Origin: Hondaea fermentalgiana
Taxonomy: Eukaryota; Sar; Bigyra; Thraustochytrida; Thraustochytriidae
Assembly: GCA_014084085.1 (NCBI GenBank)
Contig: NPFB01000003.1
Span: 109,478-173,477 of the forward strand
Length of the DNA stretch: 64,000 bases
Direction of reading: 5' to 3'
Shown here in pieces: positions 18,201 to 27,690 of the stretch. A program made the position numbers and the translations under genes. Each line of letters opens with the position of its first letter. Positions within the stretch are counted from its first letter, which is position 1. Below the pieces are notes generated by a model, which had not been told where the DNA came from, did not search any database, and saw nothing but the letters and a program-made list of their open reading frames with translations.

Positions 18201-19879
18201 TTAGCATGAACGCCTTCCTTTTCGTGCTGGGCCATCTCATTGTGGCCGCCAACATCAATGTCCTATTTACTGTCCTGGGCGACGAGGTTCTCATGGACAA
18301 CGTGGCAGGGTTTTCTATTGGCAAGAGCATCAAGGATCTTTGGGACTCTGGGATTATTCCGCTGGCTCTCCTTCTTGCAAGTCTGAGCGGCGCCTTCCCG
18401 TACATCAAAGTGTTGACGATGCTCTTCTGCTGGATCACGCCGCCCCGCTTTCTATCGGTAACGCGGCGTGGCAAGGTTCTTGATGGCTTTGACACGGTTG
18501 GCAAGTGGTCTATGATCGACGTGTACGTCCTTTTGCTAATCATGGTTGCCTTTGGCATCAATATCGAGAACCCACGGCTCGATATATTGCCTGATGGCTT
18601 TTATGCCGCGCGAGTCTTTGTGGACCCCGCAGTGGGTCTCGTTTGTTTTACTGCAGCCGCCATGCTTTCACTTTTGTGCAACAATCTTCTTGTCTACTTT
18701 CACAGGAATGTCGTGGATGCCGACAACCAAGCTCTTCGCGAGCCCCAGCTGGCCGTTTCCGTGGCACGGCACTTGGAGGGAAAGTCGCCTGTATATGTTG
18801 ACAACGACACTGAAGAGGTTCACTTCGAGGATTCTTGTAGTGCTGCTGCTGCTGCTGCTGCTGCTGCCGGCGCCTCAACAGCTTCTGCGTTTGCAGCGCA
18901 GGCAGTCACAAGGCAAGGTCGGCGATTTTCAACTTGGCTTGAGAGTGGCAATGACAAGGAGGAGCTCGAGGTCGTAAGTTTGCGATCTTTCGCGCTGCAG
19001 GACGGGCGACGCCTTCGTTTCACTCGAATCGGTCGGCACAGCATCAGTGCACTACTATGCATTTGCGCGTTGCTTATTCTCGTGGGTCTCGTGATTCCAT
19101 CGTTTGGCTTTCGCGTTCTCGGCGTCATTGGCATGTTCATGGATATTGACGAGGTCGAATCGTGGAAGCCATACTCTGTCCTCGACACCTTTATGTTTGG
19201 CGCACGCCAAGCGTTTGAGTCTACCAACGACGAGCCTGGCTACATCGCAGGTGTTCTTTTCCTCTCCATGTCATACCTGGTGACGGCTGCGTTCTTTCCT
19301 CTGGTAACCTTGGGTGGACTGTCGTACATCTGGTTGGCCCCTCTCTCAATTCGAAGGCAAAAGTGGCTCTACCTGGTCACAGAAATTTGCTCCGCCTGGT
19401 CTTGCGTTGATGTATTTGTGGTTGGCCTCATTGTCGGTGTTTTGGAGCTCGGCCACATCTCCTATGTTCTTCTCAAGCCAGTGTGCAAGCATGTGCTACC
19501 TCTCATCAATGATGTGCTTGTGCCTACAGGGTTTGTGCAGGAAGAGAACGCCACCTGCCTCTACATCGCATCAAGCCTTGAGCCTGGGTGTGCTCTTCTC
19601 GTTGCCGGGGCGCTGCTCTCCAACATTCTGTCCCAGCTTATTCTACGAGCTGCACACGCAGCAATTCACGAGCGTGAAATCCAAGAGCATCCACCCGTTC
19701 GTGATTTCGAGACCCCTGATCCAAAGCACGAGGGAAAGAGCGGCAGGGTTGGATGTCTTTTGCGCGGGTGCTTGAGGTTAGCGCGCCTGCTGCGATGGAT
19801 TGAGTATCTTGACCCTGAGGCGGGGTCTGCACCCGACACGATCGTTGTTGCTGCGGGTCAGCTTGCAGCTGGTTTCTGA
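15263..19879 (+). CDS. Large secretory-pathway membrane protein with two PqiA-like membrane blocks
   Basis: 1538-aa protein. I start at the ATG at 15263 (acaagATGG) because it gives a clean signal peptide, MDLRIARVFFVVVAFTSLVG. Residues of about 25-825 form a non-cytosolic region with many N-glycosylation sequons and long amphipathic beta-rich stretches. A membrane helix at about 826-850 is followed by a Cys/Arg-rich cytosolic patch (CCLSCRRRLRLLCC). Two multi-helix blocks then follow. The first, at about 967-1150, has GKWSMIDVYVLLLI. The second, at about 1250-1470, has AWSCVDVFVVGLIVGVLEL. Both match the repeated signature of bacterial PqiA/LetA (GxWSMxDVFVxG), membrane partners of MCE lipid-transport bridges. 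A poly-Ala run from a CTG repeat sits between the blocks. I infer lipid handling at an endomembrane or plasma membrane. The identity of the extracellular half, possibly lipid-binding, is uncertain. Confidence 0.75.
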   Translation: MDLRIARVFFVVVAFTSLVGRTQASFESLLDDTIFKLAELDVAFEVPIDLTKVFPSVPDHLRHATMDVSVRNLSCYDVSVGDLWIEPSFGDNENVERAFEAGTKSFSLTCAWASTANVHSSSTITWITSDIAFEMSLMIDNFGVAIALQSENYAESPPTQLMLNSCNIGIDWAKSLDFQVSLGEGLAKYVEAAQDVFYENLFGTTAEALESVLHLNEDDNVVCQLLQDSLASGVDALASFLSEYKVKGNEYVDRLNAEASVAHMNEEWVDFETSDIFGMAFDAFNSEFALDDTGLAQVNSSAADLIRSITQDTGTFAIEAGNATLITTSLGNMFALNLELESIKLVGLDHVSSFSPARVYGPLTVESNISFASLEAEIDLILDLDFLSSVSASQRRRLEQMGISVQREKFRLSLDVNDLTVNLAFAMAINIVRAWDLGFGSVLENPFECVLSTIDFFQAARVWGEVGTFNEVPFLSGLISRDVTTLMQGILEAALHIYGPSGLQALPGILLEQGPDLVSSAFGSLIRNSACPDPAAYQDDEVYFNFSSDSYFRQLVDVVEDDIVPEINEEYIRPMTQSQSGEPGSYVLQEDESMAELSIPVGTFSMSTAEITVSGLDSMYDVHFMENPRPFVLHNSFRMGGPIDSTNDRRLAAANDTSLPPVTLSLVLEINFDGDATNFANKFEFSISFQGLYTNVDFLAKVNRTDFETMSIEQLLDLNCLLARLDDAAIEAFEVSFEAIRVGLRCIECTSPGIAEMERKVQNEEYQDQFTDVMNEWIATIIERFREKIDRAQLAITIEEARQACEGTLTAESSSEEYHAESDSRLSIFGIIGGMALTMIVGMGAGCCLRIGQRGCCLSCRRRLRLLCCPRLRSMSADADEGREASASVSSRGSDDLASRFSDIFRFNSTASDSADIAIAEDALDLDAPSLVRQFGGAAERGKDPVVLEAEFRLMRQRRASLAFHPAVPWYASYGVLGMLSMNAFLFVLGHLIVAANINVLFTVLGDEVLMDNVAGFSIGKSIKDLWDSGIIPLALLLASLSGAFPYIKVLTMLFCWITPPRFLSVTRRGKVLDGFDTVGKWSMIDVYVLLLIMVAFGINIENPRLDILPDGFYAARVFVDPAVGLVCFTAAAMLSLLCNNLLVYFHRNVVDADNQALREPQLAVSVARHLEGKSPVYVDNDTEEVHFEDSCSAAAAAAAAAGASTASAFAAQAVTRQGRRFSTWLESGNDKEELEVVSLRSFALQDGRRLRFTRIGRHSISALLCICALLILVGLVIPSFGFRVLGVIGMFMDIDEVESWKPYSVLDTFMFGARQAFESTNDEPGYIAGVLFLSMSYLVTAAFFPLVTLGGLSYIWLAPLSIRRQKWLYLVTEICSAWSCVDVFVVGLIVGVLELGHISYVLLKPVCKHVLPLINDVLVPTGFVQEENATCLYIASSLEPGCALLVAGALLSNILSQLILRAAHAAIHEREIQEHPPVRDFETPDPKHEGKSGRVGCLLRGCLRLARLLRWIEYLDPEAGSAPDTIVVAAGQLAAGF

Positions 19880-20349
19880 CCATCTATCTATATCTTCCTT
19901 TCACTCTCGAGCAACCTAAGAAATTTTTGCACATTCATTCAACTTCTAGATGTCGCAAACTAATATCCGTGATGCCTGGCTACGGTTGATACTGCTCCTG
20001 CTGCTGTAAATGTTGCGCAGCATTGACTACACGAAGGATAATCATCAAAGACTCCTGGACAAATCTCGGCTTTGTATTCTCGAAATCTCCCAAAGGGGCC
20101 CCACCAGCGTCTCCCACAGCTCATCTTTATGAGACAATGCCAGTGAAAACAGCGCACTACTTGCTATGTTATCTAACTGTAAATACGTGACTTCAACCTC
20201 AAGTTGGCCCCCGCCGCAACGGATAGGTGTGTACTTCTGCATAATAAGACTAAAAGATGCAATGTCGCAGGCGGAAGCTCTGGTTCACAGGCTGTAAAAG
20301 CAGACAGACAGGACTGTATAAATGACGTCGACAAGAATCTATGTGGAGG

Positions 20350-20387
<38 letters not shown>

Positions 20388-20693
20388 GCGAGCGAGAGAT
20401 TTTTTAGCGAGAGAAAGTACACCAACTGCATTCCATTGCACAGCATAGCGCTTTGCAACGTGGCGAGACCGTGCTGTCTCGTGCGACGTGCGCAGCAATC
20501 GCTGTGCGCGGGCACAGTTGCGAAGAGCTAGACTTTGCGGTCCACGCGCTTTTGCTAGACAAGCGACAGTGTCGGGTGGTGTGAACTCTGCGTATCGTGT
20601 TATTGAACATCGTGGCGTGTCGTGTCACGCCGTACGAGGCCATAAAGCTCTTGTCTCAGCTTAAAATCCGAAGGGTGCGACTCGCTGCGCACG
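19880..20693. other. Intergenic region with GA repeat and a doubtful minus-strand ORF
   Basis: This 0.8 kb lies between two plus-strand genes. It holds a GA microsatellite at 20351-20391. A minus-strand ATG ORF at 20045-20242 (65 codons, including the segment SSALFSLALSHKDELWETL) has protein-like composition. A second minus frame continues with similar character (ESLMIILRVVNAAQHLQQQ) to a stop near 19985, as if the frame were broken near 20060. I cannot name it and do not call it a gene. Confidence 0.35.
20351..20391. repeat. (GA)n microsatellite
   Basis: About 40 bp of nearly pure GA dinucleotide (GGGAGGGAGAGA...) about 300 bp upstream of the 20694 ATG. Confidence 0.95.
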
Positions 20694-23525
20694 ATGACGA
20701 CGGAAACGGAGAAGATCGAAGAGCTCACTGCCAAGCTCGTGACCAAGGCAGAGCAGGTCTACGAGCTGAGCAACAAGGTCGACACAGAGCGGAGATTACG
20801 CGAAGAAGCCGAGACTGAACTCGCTCGGACTAAAGAAATGCTATCTGCGCTTCAGACTGCAGCAAAAACAATGCCAGAAGATCGAGACGAAGACAACATT
20901 AATGTCGCGACTACAGAAACCGATCACAAAGTGCCTCAGGCAGCAGCAGACTTAACGCCATGGGACGATGCAGCAAGTTCAGAAACACGAGCTCTCGCTA
21001 TAGCTGAGAGGAAAGTAAAGTACCTCGAACGCGAGCTACGTCAGGTACGAAAAGCGCTCGCGACAATGCACGAGGAAAAGAAGCTGAATCTGAGCCGTGC
21101 TGCACGTGGCGAAGACGAAGTGACGCTTAAGACGCAGGAGCTCAAACAAAGCAACCTCAACTTGTTTTCGAGATTAGCGGGCGCGAAAAAAGCTACCAAG
21201 CTTGCGGAAGCCACGATTGAAAAACGCGACCGTCAAGTTTGCGTGCTCACCGAGCATGTCGAAAAGCTCATGACAGCGCTTCGTAACGAAGGTGAAGCGA
21301 AAAAAATTGCCATTACCAAGCAGGAAGAACTTGCGGCAGCCCTGAGCGCCTCCAAAGATCGCAACGCGCAGCTCACTGCAACAAATAAGAAGCTTTCTCG
21401 GCATGCCAGCTCGATTGATCAGCAAGACAAGATGATGGAAAAGCAACTTCAGGTCGTCGACGCAAAGTACCAGGCACTGTACCGTACCCATCAAACAAAT
21501 AAAGCCAATGCTGCAAAATCGGAGGCCAAATTTGCCAAGCAGATCGAGCAGGTCTCCGGCTGGGTTTGGACCTCAAAGCAGAGACACGCCGACCTCGCAA
21601 CGGCGCGAAACAACACCTTTCTGGGCGTTTTAAAGCTCTACGAGTCAATTTTTGGGAAGATGCGCACTGCGGTCGTGGACTTGCAAGAGACCGGATTGAA
21701 CGATGACGGCGCACGCGCGTTGGCCAGAACAATTGAAGCTACCGTAGGCCGCACGAATCAGCGTGATGAGGCAAATGACCGCATCCATGGCAAGCGCATC
21801 GACTCGTGGGAGGCCTCAGGAAAGAGTAGTCCACTTCCGTACTGGAGCGAGCACCGTCCGCGTCGGTCTTGCGTTCTGAATCTCTCCTTTAACGAAATCA
21901 CCGACAAAGGTCTCAAGCCTCTTATGGTGGCGCTTGCCAAGTGCCGTCACATTGCCGAGGTCGACATCCGGGGCAATAAGATTACGCGCAAATCGCTTCC
22001 GTACATAGTTCATGCCCTGGTCTACAACGTCACGCTGGAGGCAATCGATATGTCTGGTAATCGATTCACAAAGGTCGACCTTGCCGAGTACCTTGCTCGA
22101 TACGGATCAAGCACACCTGCACCAGCTGGAAGCGACGATGCTGCAGGGGGCGCGGAGACCAGCGCGTCTCTCGGAAATGGCAAGAACGAGCATGGAGAAG
22201 GCTCGGCGGGCACAAATAACGATGCTGAAAACGCCAACAGTGAGTGTGAACAGAGCGACGATGATTCGGATGGTATTTTCGAGGACGAGGACGACGACGC
22301 AGAGGAAGCAGAATTACGCTCTTATCCCGTACTGTCGACCACAGACAAGGCTCATCACAGTATGTTCAGGTTTCACGACAGGAGGAGACCAAAGAGCGCG
22401 CCGCCGCGGCAGCAAGTCTCGTTCAAGGAGAGACAGCCAGACGCGTGGCTGCCACAACATGATTCTTACTCGCAGAATCCGCGGTCCAGCGTCGATGCCT
22501 TGCGCCGGGCTGATGTTATGCGAAGTATCAGCCGTGCGCGCTTGTATCCGCCAAAGCAGTCGCCATATTCTGCTGCGGCGCGCATCTCGCTCGACTCAAT
22601 ATCAAGCAAAATGGCGCACGCGAACCGACGTCCGCGTCCAAGGCCTGAGACAGCGATGGTGAGTAGATTTGGAGGCCAAGAGCTCCCAATGGTGGCGTCG
22701 CCAACGAAGCGAAGCAACCTTACCAGCAGTGGGAAACTGAAATTTTCGAGCGGAAAAATTAAGCCGCGACTCGCTCGCTCGAAATTGACGCAGGATACTG
22801 GTCAACTTGAACGCCCTCGTACCGCTGCAGGTCGGCTTAAAACCTCTGGAATCGGTGGGCTCCTTTCCCCGGTCCGAGGCACCGCGCAGGCAGGAAGGAG
22901 TCGGACGCCAAACGCTGCCGAAATGCGTTTGCGATCCTCGCCGTGGTCGCCCAAGAATACCTCAAATATCCAGTATGCGCCCGAAGACATGCAGGTAGCC
23001 TTCAAGTTTGCCCGTCGTGGCGACATTGGTGGTATCCTCAACCTGATGAAGCAACTTGAAAACTCGGTGAGCTTTCACGCAAATATGCGACAGCTTCGTA
23101 CGGGCGAGACCGCAACAATGCACGCAGCCCGCGCCGATCAGTCTGACATGATTCGTCTTTTGCTCGAAAAGGGCGCAAATATTAATGCTCTTTCTAATGA
23201 GGGCTGGGCCGCCTTGCACCATGCCGTGGATGCGAAGCAAGCAAGCACGGTCAAATTTCTCTTGCAGTATCGCGCCGACCCAAACATTGGCGCTGGAATA
23301 GGCATTGGCACGGCGCTACATCTTGCCGTGCGACTGAACCGTCTCGAGGCGGTTTGTGTGCTTCTCGACGCTACAGATATTGATTTGCAAGCCAAGGATG
23401 GCCGTGGGCGTACGCCTCTGGCATTGGCGACACAGCGTAAGCATAATCAAGTCAAGCGACTCCTTACCGAAGCCATCGCGGCTCGGGAGAGCAAGGATGC
23501 CGAGAAATCGAGTGCAGAGCCTTGA
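20694..23525 (+). CDS. Coiled-coil, leucine-rich and ankyrin repeat protein
   Basis: 943-aa protein from an ATG at 20694. Residues 1-300 are mostly coiled coil (heptads from MTTETEKIEELTAKLV onward). At about 395-460 there are ribonuclease-inhibitor-type LRRs (LNLSFNEITDKGLKPLMVAL, then VDIRGNKITRKSL and IDMSGNRFT). An acidic Asp/Glu stretch and a basic Ser/Arg/Pro region follow. The C-terminal 180 residues (from about 760) contain about four ankyrin repeats, for example GWAALHHAVDAKQASTVKFL and GRTPLALATQRKHNQVKRLL. Such a mix is typical of protein-interaction scaffolds, often of cilia or cytoskeleton in protists, but the specific role cannot be told. An A-rich purine tail follows the stop. 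Confidence 0.8.
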   Translation: MTTETEKIEELTAKLVTKAEQVYELSNKVDTERRLREEAETELARTKEMLSALQTAAKTMPEDRDEDNINVATTETDHKVPQAAADLTPWDDAASSETRALAIAERKVKYLERELRQVRKALATMHEEKKLNLSRAARGEDEVTLKTQELKQSNLNLFSRLAGAKKATKLAEATIEKRDRQVCVLTEHVEKLMTALRNEGEAKKIAITKQEELAAALSASKDRNAQLTATNKKLSRHASSIDQQDKMMEKQLQVVDAKYQALYRTHQTNKANAAKSEAKFAKQIEQVSGWVWTSKQRHADLATARNNTFLGVLKLYESIFGKMRTAVVDLQETGLNDDGARALARTIEATVGRTNQRDEANDRIHGKRIDSWEASGKSSPLPYWSEHRPRRSCVLNLSFNEITDKGLKPLMVALAKCRHIAEVDIRGNKITRKSLPYIVHALVYNVTLEAIDMSGNRFTKVDLAEYLARYGSSTPAPAGSDDAAGGAETSASLGNGKNEHGEGSAGTNNDAENANSECEQSDDDSDGIFEDEDDDAEEAELRSYPVLSTTDKAHHSMFRFHDRRRPKSAPPRQQVSFKERQPDAWLPQHDSYSQNPRSSVDALRRADVMRSISRARLYPPKQSPYSAAARISLDSISSKMAHANRRPRPRPETAMVSRFGGQELPMVASPTKRSNLTSSGKLKFSSGKIKPRLARSKLTQDTGQLERPRTAAGRLKTSGIGGLLSPVRGTAQAGRSRTPNAAEMRLRSSPWSPKNTSNIQYAPEDMQVAFKFARRGDIGGILNLMKQLENSVSFHANMRQLRTGETATMHAARADQSDMIRLLLEKGANINALSNEGWAALHHAVDAKQASTVKFLLQYRADPNIGAGIGIGTALHLAVRLNRLEAVCVLLDATDIDLQAKDGRGRTPLALATQRKHNQVKRLLTEAIAARESKDAEKSSAEP

Positions 23526-23996
23526 AAAAATGGAAGAAAAAGAAGAAGAAGAAGAAGCAGAAAGAGCGGATCGCTCGTCTAGAAGAGGGGATGGAGGGTC
23601 GATGACTGGCAAACGAGGTTTTCCGCTTGGTCAAGCTTATTCTTTAGACGATAAGAAGACGACGCTTATATCTGTGAATCTTTTAGCAATTGATAGTAGT
23701 GGGCCGTCTGGATGAATGAATGAATGAATATATGTGGAAGGATGGATGGATGGATGGATGATGGATGGATGAATACCAGTGTGCTTCACGTCGTGAAAAA
23801 CCACTTTCCTGGGCTGCAAGCTTGGGTGGTAACGCAGACTAGCTATGTCTGGTGCCAGGCACAAAGCCACTTCCAGAAGAGAAAGTGAACGAAGGTAACG
23901 AGGTTTTTTTCGGTCTTCTTTCCACGATGAGAGGCGGCGCACCGAGGCGGCCAGAGAGAAGAAAAAAGGTAAGTAGGTCCACGCCGACTTGCAGGT
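23526..23996. other. Convergent 3' region with GAAT/GGAT repeats
   Basis: This stretch holds the two 3' ends of the ankyrin gene and the lysyl-tRNA synthetase gene. It contains a GAA-rich purine tract just after the first stop, (GAAT)n at 23711-23728 and (GGAT)n at 23740-23771. No gene is seen. Confidence 0.6.
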
Positions 23997-25781
23997 TTAC
24001 TCCTCGACGGCCGGGGCAGCAGCCTCGGCGTCGTCCTTCTGAAGGCCTCCCTCGGGCTTCATGGCAGGAAAGAGAATGACTTCCTTGATGGTGTTCTTGT
24101 TGGTAAGGAACATGGCCAAGCGGTCGATACCGAGACCCCAGCCAGCCGTAGGGGGCAGGCCAACCTCGAGAGCCTCAATAAAGCCTTCGTCGATGGGCTG
24201 GGCCTCGTCATCACCGGCAGCCTTGTCCTTCATTTGACCTTCAAAGCGCTCGCGCTGGTCGACAGGGTCATTCAACTCGGTGTAAGCGTTGGCGAGCTCC
24301 TTGGTCGCGACAAAGAGCTCAAAGCGCTCGGTGAGGAAGGGGTCATCACGGTGCTTCTTGGCGAGCGGCGACATGACGAGCGGATGGTCCGTAAGGAAAG
24401 TGGGGTTGATGCACTTGGACTCAAGGAACTCACCGACGAGGGTGTCGAACATGCGCGAAGAGGTGCGCGGCGAAGAGCACTCGAGCTCGTGCTTCTTGAG
24501 AAGGTCATCGAGCATCTTGACGGCCTCATCGCTGGCGAGATCGTTGGGGAATGTCACGCCGAGGGCCTCCTCAAGGCCAGACTTCATGGAGATACGCTTG
24601 AAGGGCGGCGTAAAGTCGATGGACATGGGTTCCTCAGCGCCGAGAGGCAGAAACTCGATCACATAGGAGCCGCAGATGGCCTTGACCATGCCGGACAAAA
24701 GCTCCTGGGTCATGTCCATGAGGTCGTTGTAGTCGGCGTAGGCCTCGTACATCTCGCATGCGGTGAACTCCGGGTTGTGGGTGGGGTCGATGCCCTCGTT
24801 ACGGAAGTTCTTGCCGATCTCGTAGACGCGGTCAAGGCCGCCAACAACGAGCTTCTTGAGGAAGAGTTCTGGGGCCACGCGCATCGTCAGGTTGGCGTTG
24901 AGCGAGTTGTGGTGGGTGATGAAAGGCTTGGCCGTGGCGCCGCCAGCCTGCATGTCAAGCACAGGAGTCTCCACCTCGAGGCAGCCGCGAGCATCGAAGA
25001 AGCGGCGAATGTACGAAATGATCTGCGCCCGCTTGCAAAAGACATCTCGGGTGGCCGGAGTGAGCAAGAGGTCCAGATGGCGCTTGCGGTAGCGCGTGTC
25101 CTGATTCGTGAACATCTCCTGACCCTTCTTCTCAACGGGGAGCATGTGCATGCACGGGGTAAGCAGAACGAGCTTGGACGGGAAAATGGAGAGCTCGCCC
25201 TTCTTAGACTTGCCGGGGAAACCAACAGCGCCGACGATATCGCCGCGGCGCAACGAGTTGTGCGCCGCAAAGAAGGCATCCTCGCCGTCCTTGTAGTGCT
25301 GAAGCTGCGACATGATCTGCACGCGGTTGCCCTCGCCCTGAATGGTGTAAAAGACCATCTTGGAGCCTTGCGCGCGCTTGCCGATGATGCGGCCGGCGAT
25401 GGAGACCTCGCTGGAGTCATCCTGCTTGCCATCCTCGAGACCCGAGAACTTTTCGATGAAGTCGCCGAGACGCATGCTAACCTGGAACTTGTGCGGGTAC
25501 AGCTTGGTGCCGCTCTCGGCGAGCTCCGCCAGGGCGCGCTGCCTGTTTTCCTTGTACTTGCTGGGATCCACGATTTCCTCTTCGGCCTGAAGACCGCCCT
25601 TCTTGGCCCCGCCAGCTTCGGCGGCCTTGGCGGCCTTGGCGGCGGCCTTCTCGGCCTTGGCCTTGGCGGCGGCCTCCGCCTTGAGCCTCTTCTTCATCGC
25701 ATTCTTGCTCTCCTTCTGCTCGCCCCCCTCGGGCGCCGCGGGGGCTGCCGCCGCCGCCGCCGCCGCTTGTTCCTCAGACAT
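23997..25781 (-). CDS. KARS: Lysyl-tRNA synthetase (class II)
   Basis: The enzyme charges tRNA-Lys with lysine using ATP. The 594 residues from the ATG at 25781 (MSEEQ) match the cytosolic eukaryotic length. The order is: an Ala/Lys-rich extension that can bind tRNA ([20 protein letters not shown]), the OB-fold anticodon-binding domain ([20 protein letters not shown]), then the class II core. The core carries motif 1 ([17 protein letters not shown]), motif 2 ([20 protein letters not shown]) and motif 3 ([13 protein letters not shown]). The frame stays open upstream to another ATG at 26003 (MAQSSSARK...), also in good context. That would add 74 residues of Ser/Arg then poly-Ala and could direct a second isoform to an organelle, but the extension is low complexity. 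About 390 bp separate 25781 from the archaemetzincin stop. Confidence 0.95.
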   Translation of the reverse strand: MSEEQAAAAAAAAPAAPEGGEQKESKNAMKKRLKAEAAAKAKAEKAAAKAAKAAEAGGAKKGGLQAEEEIVDPSKYKENRQRALAELAESGTKLYPHKFQVSMRLGDFIEKFSGLEDGKQDDSSEVSIAGRIIGKRAQGSKMVFYTIQGEGNRVQIMSQLQHYKDGEDAFFAAHNSLRRGDIVGAVGFPGKSKKGELSIFPSKLVLLTPCMHMLPVEKKGQEMFTNQDTRYRKRHLDLLLTPATRDVFCKRAQIISYIRRFFDARGCLEVETPVLDMQAGGATAKPFITHHNSLNANLTMRVAPELFLKKLVVGGLDRVYEIGKNFRNEGIDPTHNPEFTACEMYEAYADYNDLMDMTQELLSGMVKAICGSYVIEFLPLGAEEPMSIDFTPPFKRISMKSGLEEALGVTFPNDLASDEAVKMLDDLLKKHELECSSPRTSSRMFDTLVGEFLESKCINPTFLTDHPLVMSPLAKKHRDDPFLTERFELFVATKELANAYTELNDPVDQRERFEGQMKDKAAGDDEAQPIDEGFIEALEVGLPPTAGWGLGIDRLAMFLTNKNTIKEVILFPAMKPEGGLQKDDAEAAAPAVEE

Positions 25782-26169
25782 GGCGCCGCGCGCTCCTACC
25801 GCTGCTGCCGCTGCTGCTGCTGCTGCTGCTGCTGCGCTCGCTTCTGCTGCCGCGGTCTGCGCTGCTGCCGCTCTGCTGCCGCTCTGCGTGCCTCTGCGCG
25901 CGCCCGCGGCGCGGTGCTCCTCGTCGTTGCGCGAACGATCCTCGCCAACTAATGCTCTTCTGCTCCCGCTGCTCGCTTTCCTCGCGCTGCTGCTCTGGGC
26001 CATCACATTTGGGGGCCCAGGGGGCTCTGAATTAGGCACGAGTCGGAGCTGGCTGGCTAGCTCGAAGAGACAGTAGTATGGCGGATCTTCAAGATTGCGA
26101 TAGGCCTACTACCATGGTTCTGGAAAGAGAGTCGGGTTTTCTAATTAGGTCGAGTGCGTTCTGATGGGC

Positions 26170-27471
26170 TCAAGAGGTTGAAGAAGAAGAAGAAGAAGAA
26201 GAAGCAGTTGCTTGGAGAAGGACTCCTCGTGACTCGAACCAAGAGGCGTGATGCGCCCAAAAGGTCTTGGAATCCGATGCAGACGAAGCCAAGACGCGGC
26301 AAACGCTTCCGAGGGCGGTAAAGCGTGCAGCGAGGTCAAAGCCGAGCGCCAAACGCAGTTTGGCGAGATCTAGTGGGCACAGCGGAAGCAAATTTGGTCC
26401 TAAAGATTTTGTTCCAACCAATGCTGGGTCGGCACCGTTCCCGTGGCCCTTTTCAGAACTCTTTCCCCCCGCCTTGGCTGCGGCCTCGTTCTCGTCTCCT
26501 TCTCCTGCCTCCATGTAAGCATTCATGACACAACGCCATGAAACGCAGTGGTCCAATCCAAGGGTATGCATGGCCTCGTGCACGGCTGTCGCGGCAACGA
26601 GGGCTGTGGAAAGCATCGACGGCGGCTTTTGACGCCGTGCATTTACATTTGGCATCGCACGCTCACAGCAGTGCACCACGGCAACGCGATCCCCGGTGGC
26701 GCGACCCAAAATTTCCGCATCGGGGAGTTCCGGATCAGCAATGCATAGATCCATGAGAACGATAATGGCAAAAGTCGATCTTGTAAGATATTCTTCGATG
26801 ACGTTCATGATGGAAAAAACGTCAACCGCGCGCTTTCCCGAGTCCAGAGCCACAGTTTCAAGCGGAAAGGCAAGGCCTCGCTCCTCATCGATAATGGAAA
26901 TATCGTCTTTGGAAGCGACCAAAGGAAGTGGTCGCGCATGAGCGATGCTTGCGCCTAAAAAGTAAGCCTCGAAGATCTGTGCCACCTGTGTGCACATTCG
27001 ATCCATCGCAGCAAGGTGGGATTTATTTTTCACAAAATGCGCGAGTCGCAGAATTTTCAGGGTTCGACGCCCTGGGGTTACCTTGAACCGCCCAGTGCCT
27101 TGGGCGTTTGCTTTACCCACCTTGCCCATTTCTAAAAAGTCTTCAAATGTCTGTAAATCGTCGATATCCTCATCAACAAGACCAGCATCCTTGTCTAAAG
27201 GACTGTACAGATCGAGAGCGCGAGGGGCGCAAAGACCTTGATCCTTGCAGAGTTCTCCAAGCCCGCGGCGTTGGAGACCGCTCAGTCGGCCCGAAGCTGG
27301 TTTTAGCTGACGTTTCTTTGTTTTCGTCTTGTCTCTTGTCTCGTGCATCACCTCGCTACTCTTGTTTGCTGCAGCGTTGCGTCTCTTTCTCTTTGCCGGT
27401 GGTGTCCGTGCGCAAGCTTCGTCGTCATCGCTCACAAGTACGACAATCTCGTCTGGCCGTGAAGCAGCCAT
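26170..27471 (-). CDS. Archaemetzincin-like zinc metalloprotease (family M54)
   Basis: 433-aa protein from the ATG at 27471 (MAASRPDEIVVLVSDDDEAC); the frame upstream has no further ATG. The catalytic site at residues 298-308 is HEAMHTLGLDH, followed directly by C-x4-C-VM (CVSWRC), which is the archaemetzincin hallmark HExxHxxGxxHCx4CxM. Family members then have a CxxC that completes a second zinc site; here it reads LCPLDLAKL, so the second Cys is Asp. The linker before it is also longer than usual, by about 25 residues rich in Gly, Ala and Glu. The N-terminus is basic and nuclear-like (PPAKRKRR), and the C-terminus is a Ser run encoded by a GAA repeat. The catalytic residues are present, so peptidase activity is plausible. 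Confidence 0.85.
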   Translation of the reverse strand: MAASRPDEIVVLVSDDDEACARTPPAKRKRRNAAANKSSEVMHETRDKTKTKKRQLKPASGRLSGLQRRGLGELCKDQGLCAPRALDLYSPLDKDAGLVDEDIDDLQTFEDFLEMGKVGKANAQGTGRFKVTPGRRTLKILRLAHFVKNKSHLAAMDRMCTQVAQIFEAYFLGASIAHARPLPLVASKDDISIIDEERGLAFPLETVALDSGKRAVDVFSIMNVIEEYLTRSTFAIIVLMDLCIADPELPDAEILGRATGDRVAVVHCCERAMPNVNARRQKPPSMLSTALVAATAVHEAMHTLGLDHCVSWRCVMNAYMEAGEGDENEAAAKAGGKSSEKGHGNGADPALVGTKSLGPNLLPLCPLDLAKLRLALGFDLAARFTALGSVCRVLASSASDSKTFWAHHASWFESRGVLLQATASSSSSSSSTS

Positions 27472-27527
27472 CGCCTCTCCCTCCCTTTGGAGCGTGCCGT
27501 CCAACTGCTGGTCGTTCTCGGTTGGCC

Positions 27528-27562
27528 TTTGGCTTTGGCTTTGGCTTTGGCTTTGGCTTTAG
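27528..27562. repeat. (TTTGGC)n hexanucleotide repeat
   Basis: About six TTTGGC units lie in the divergent spacer between archaemetzincin and the 68-codon ORF. Confidence 0.85.
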
Positions 27563-27690
27563 CTCTGGCTCTGGCTGCTGGCGGTGGCAGTCTGGGCGGG
27601 TGGCCGGCACGTGCAGTCCCAGCCTGGCGGGGAGTGTGGCGAGCGTCAAAGCGATCTTCTTTGTTTGTTGATTTTCGGCCTCTTCAGCCA

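Noticed and set aside
24234..25952. 572-codon plus-strand ORF
   Set aside because: It is antisense to lysyl-tRNA synthetase, whose class II motifs are all present; the plus product is Leu/Gly/Val-rich with no motif.
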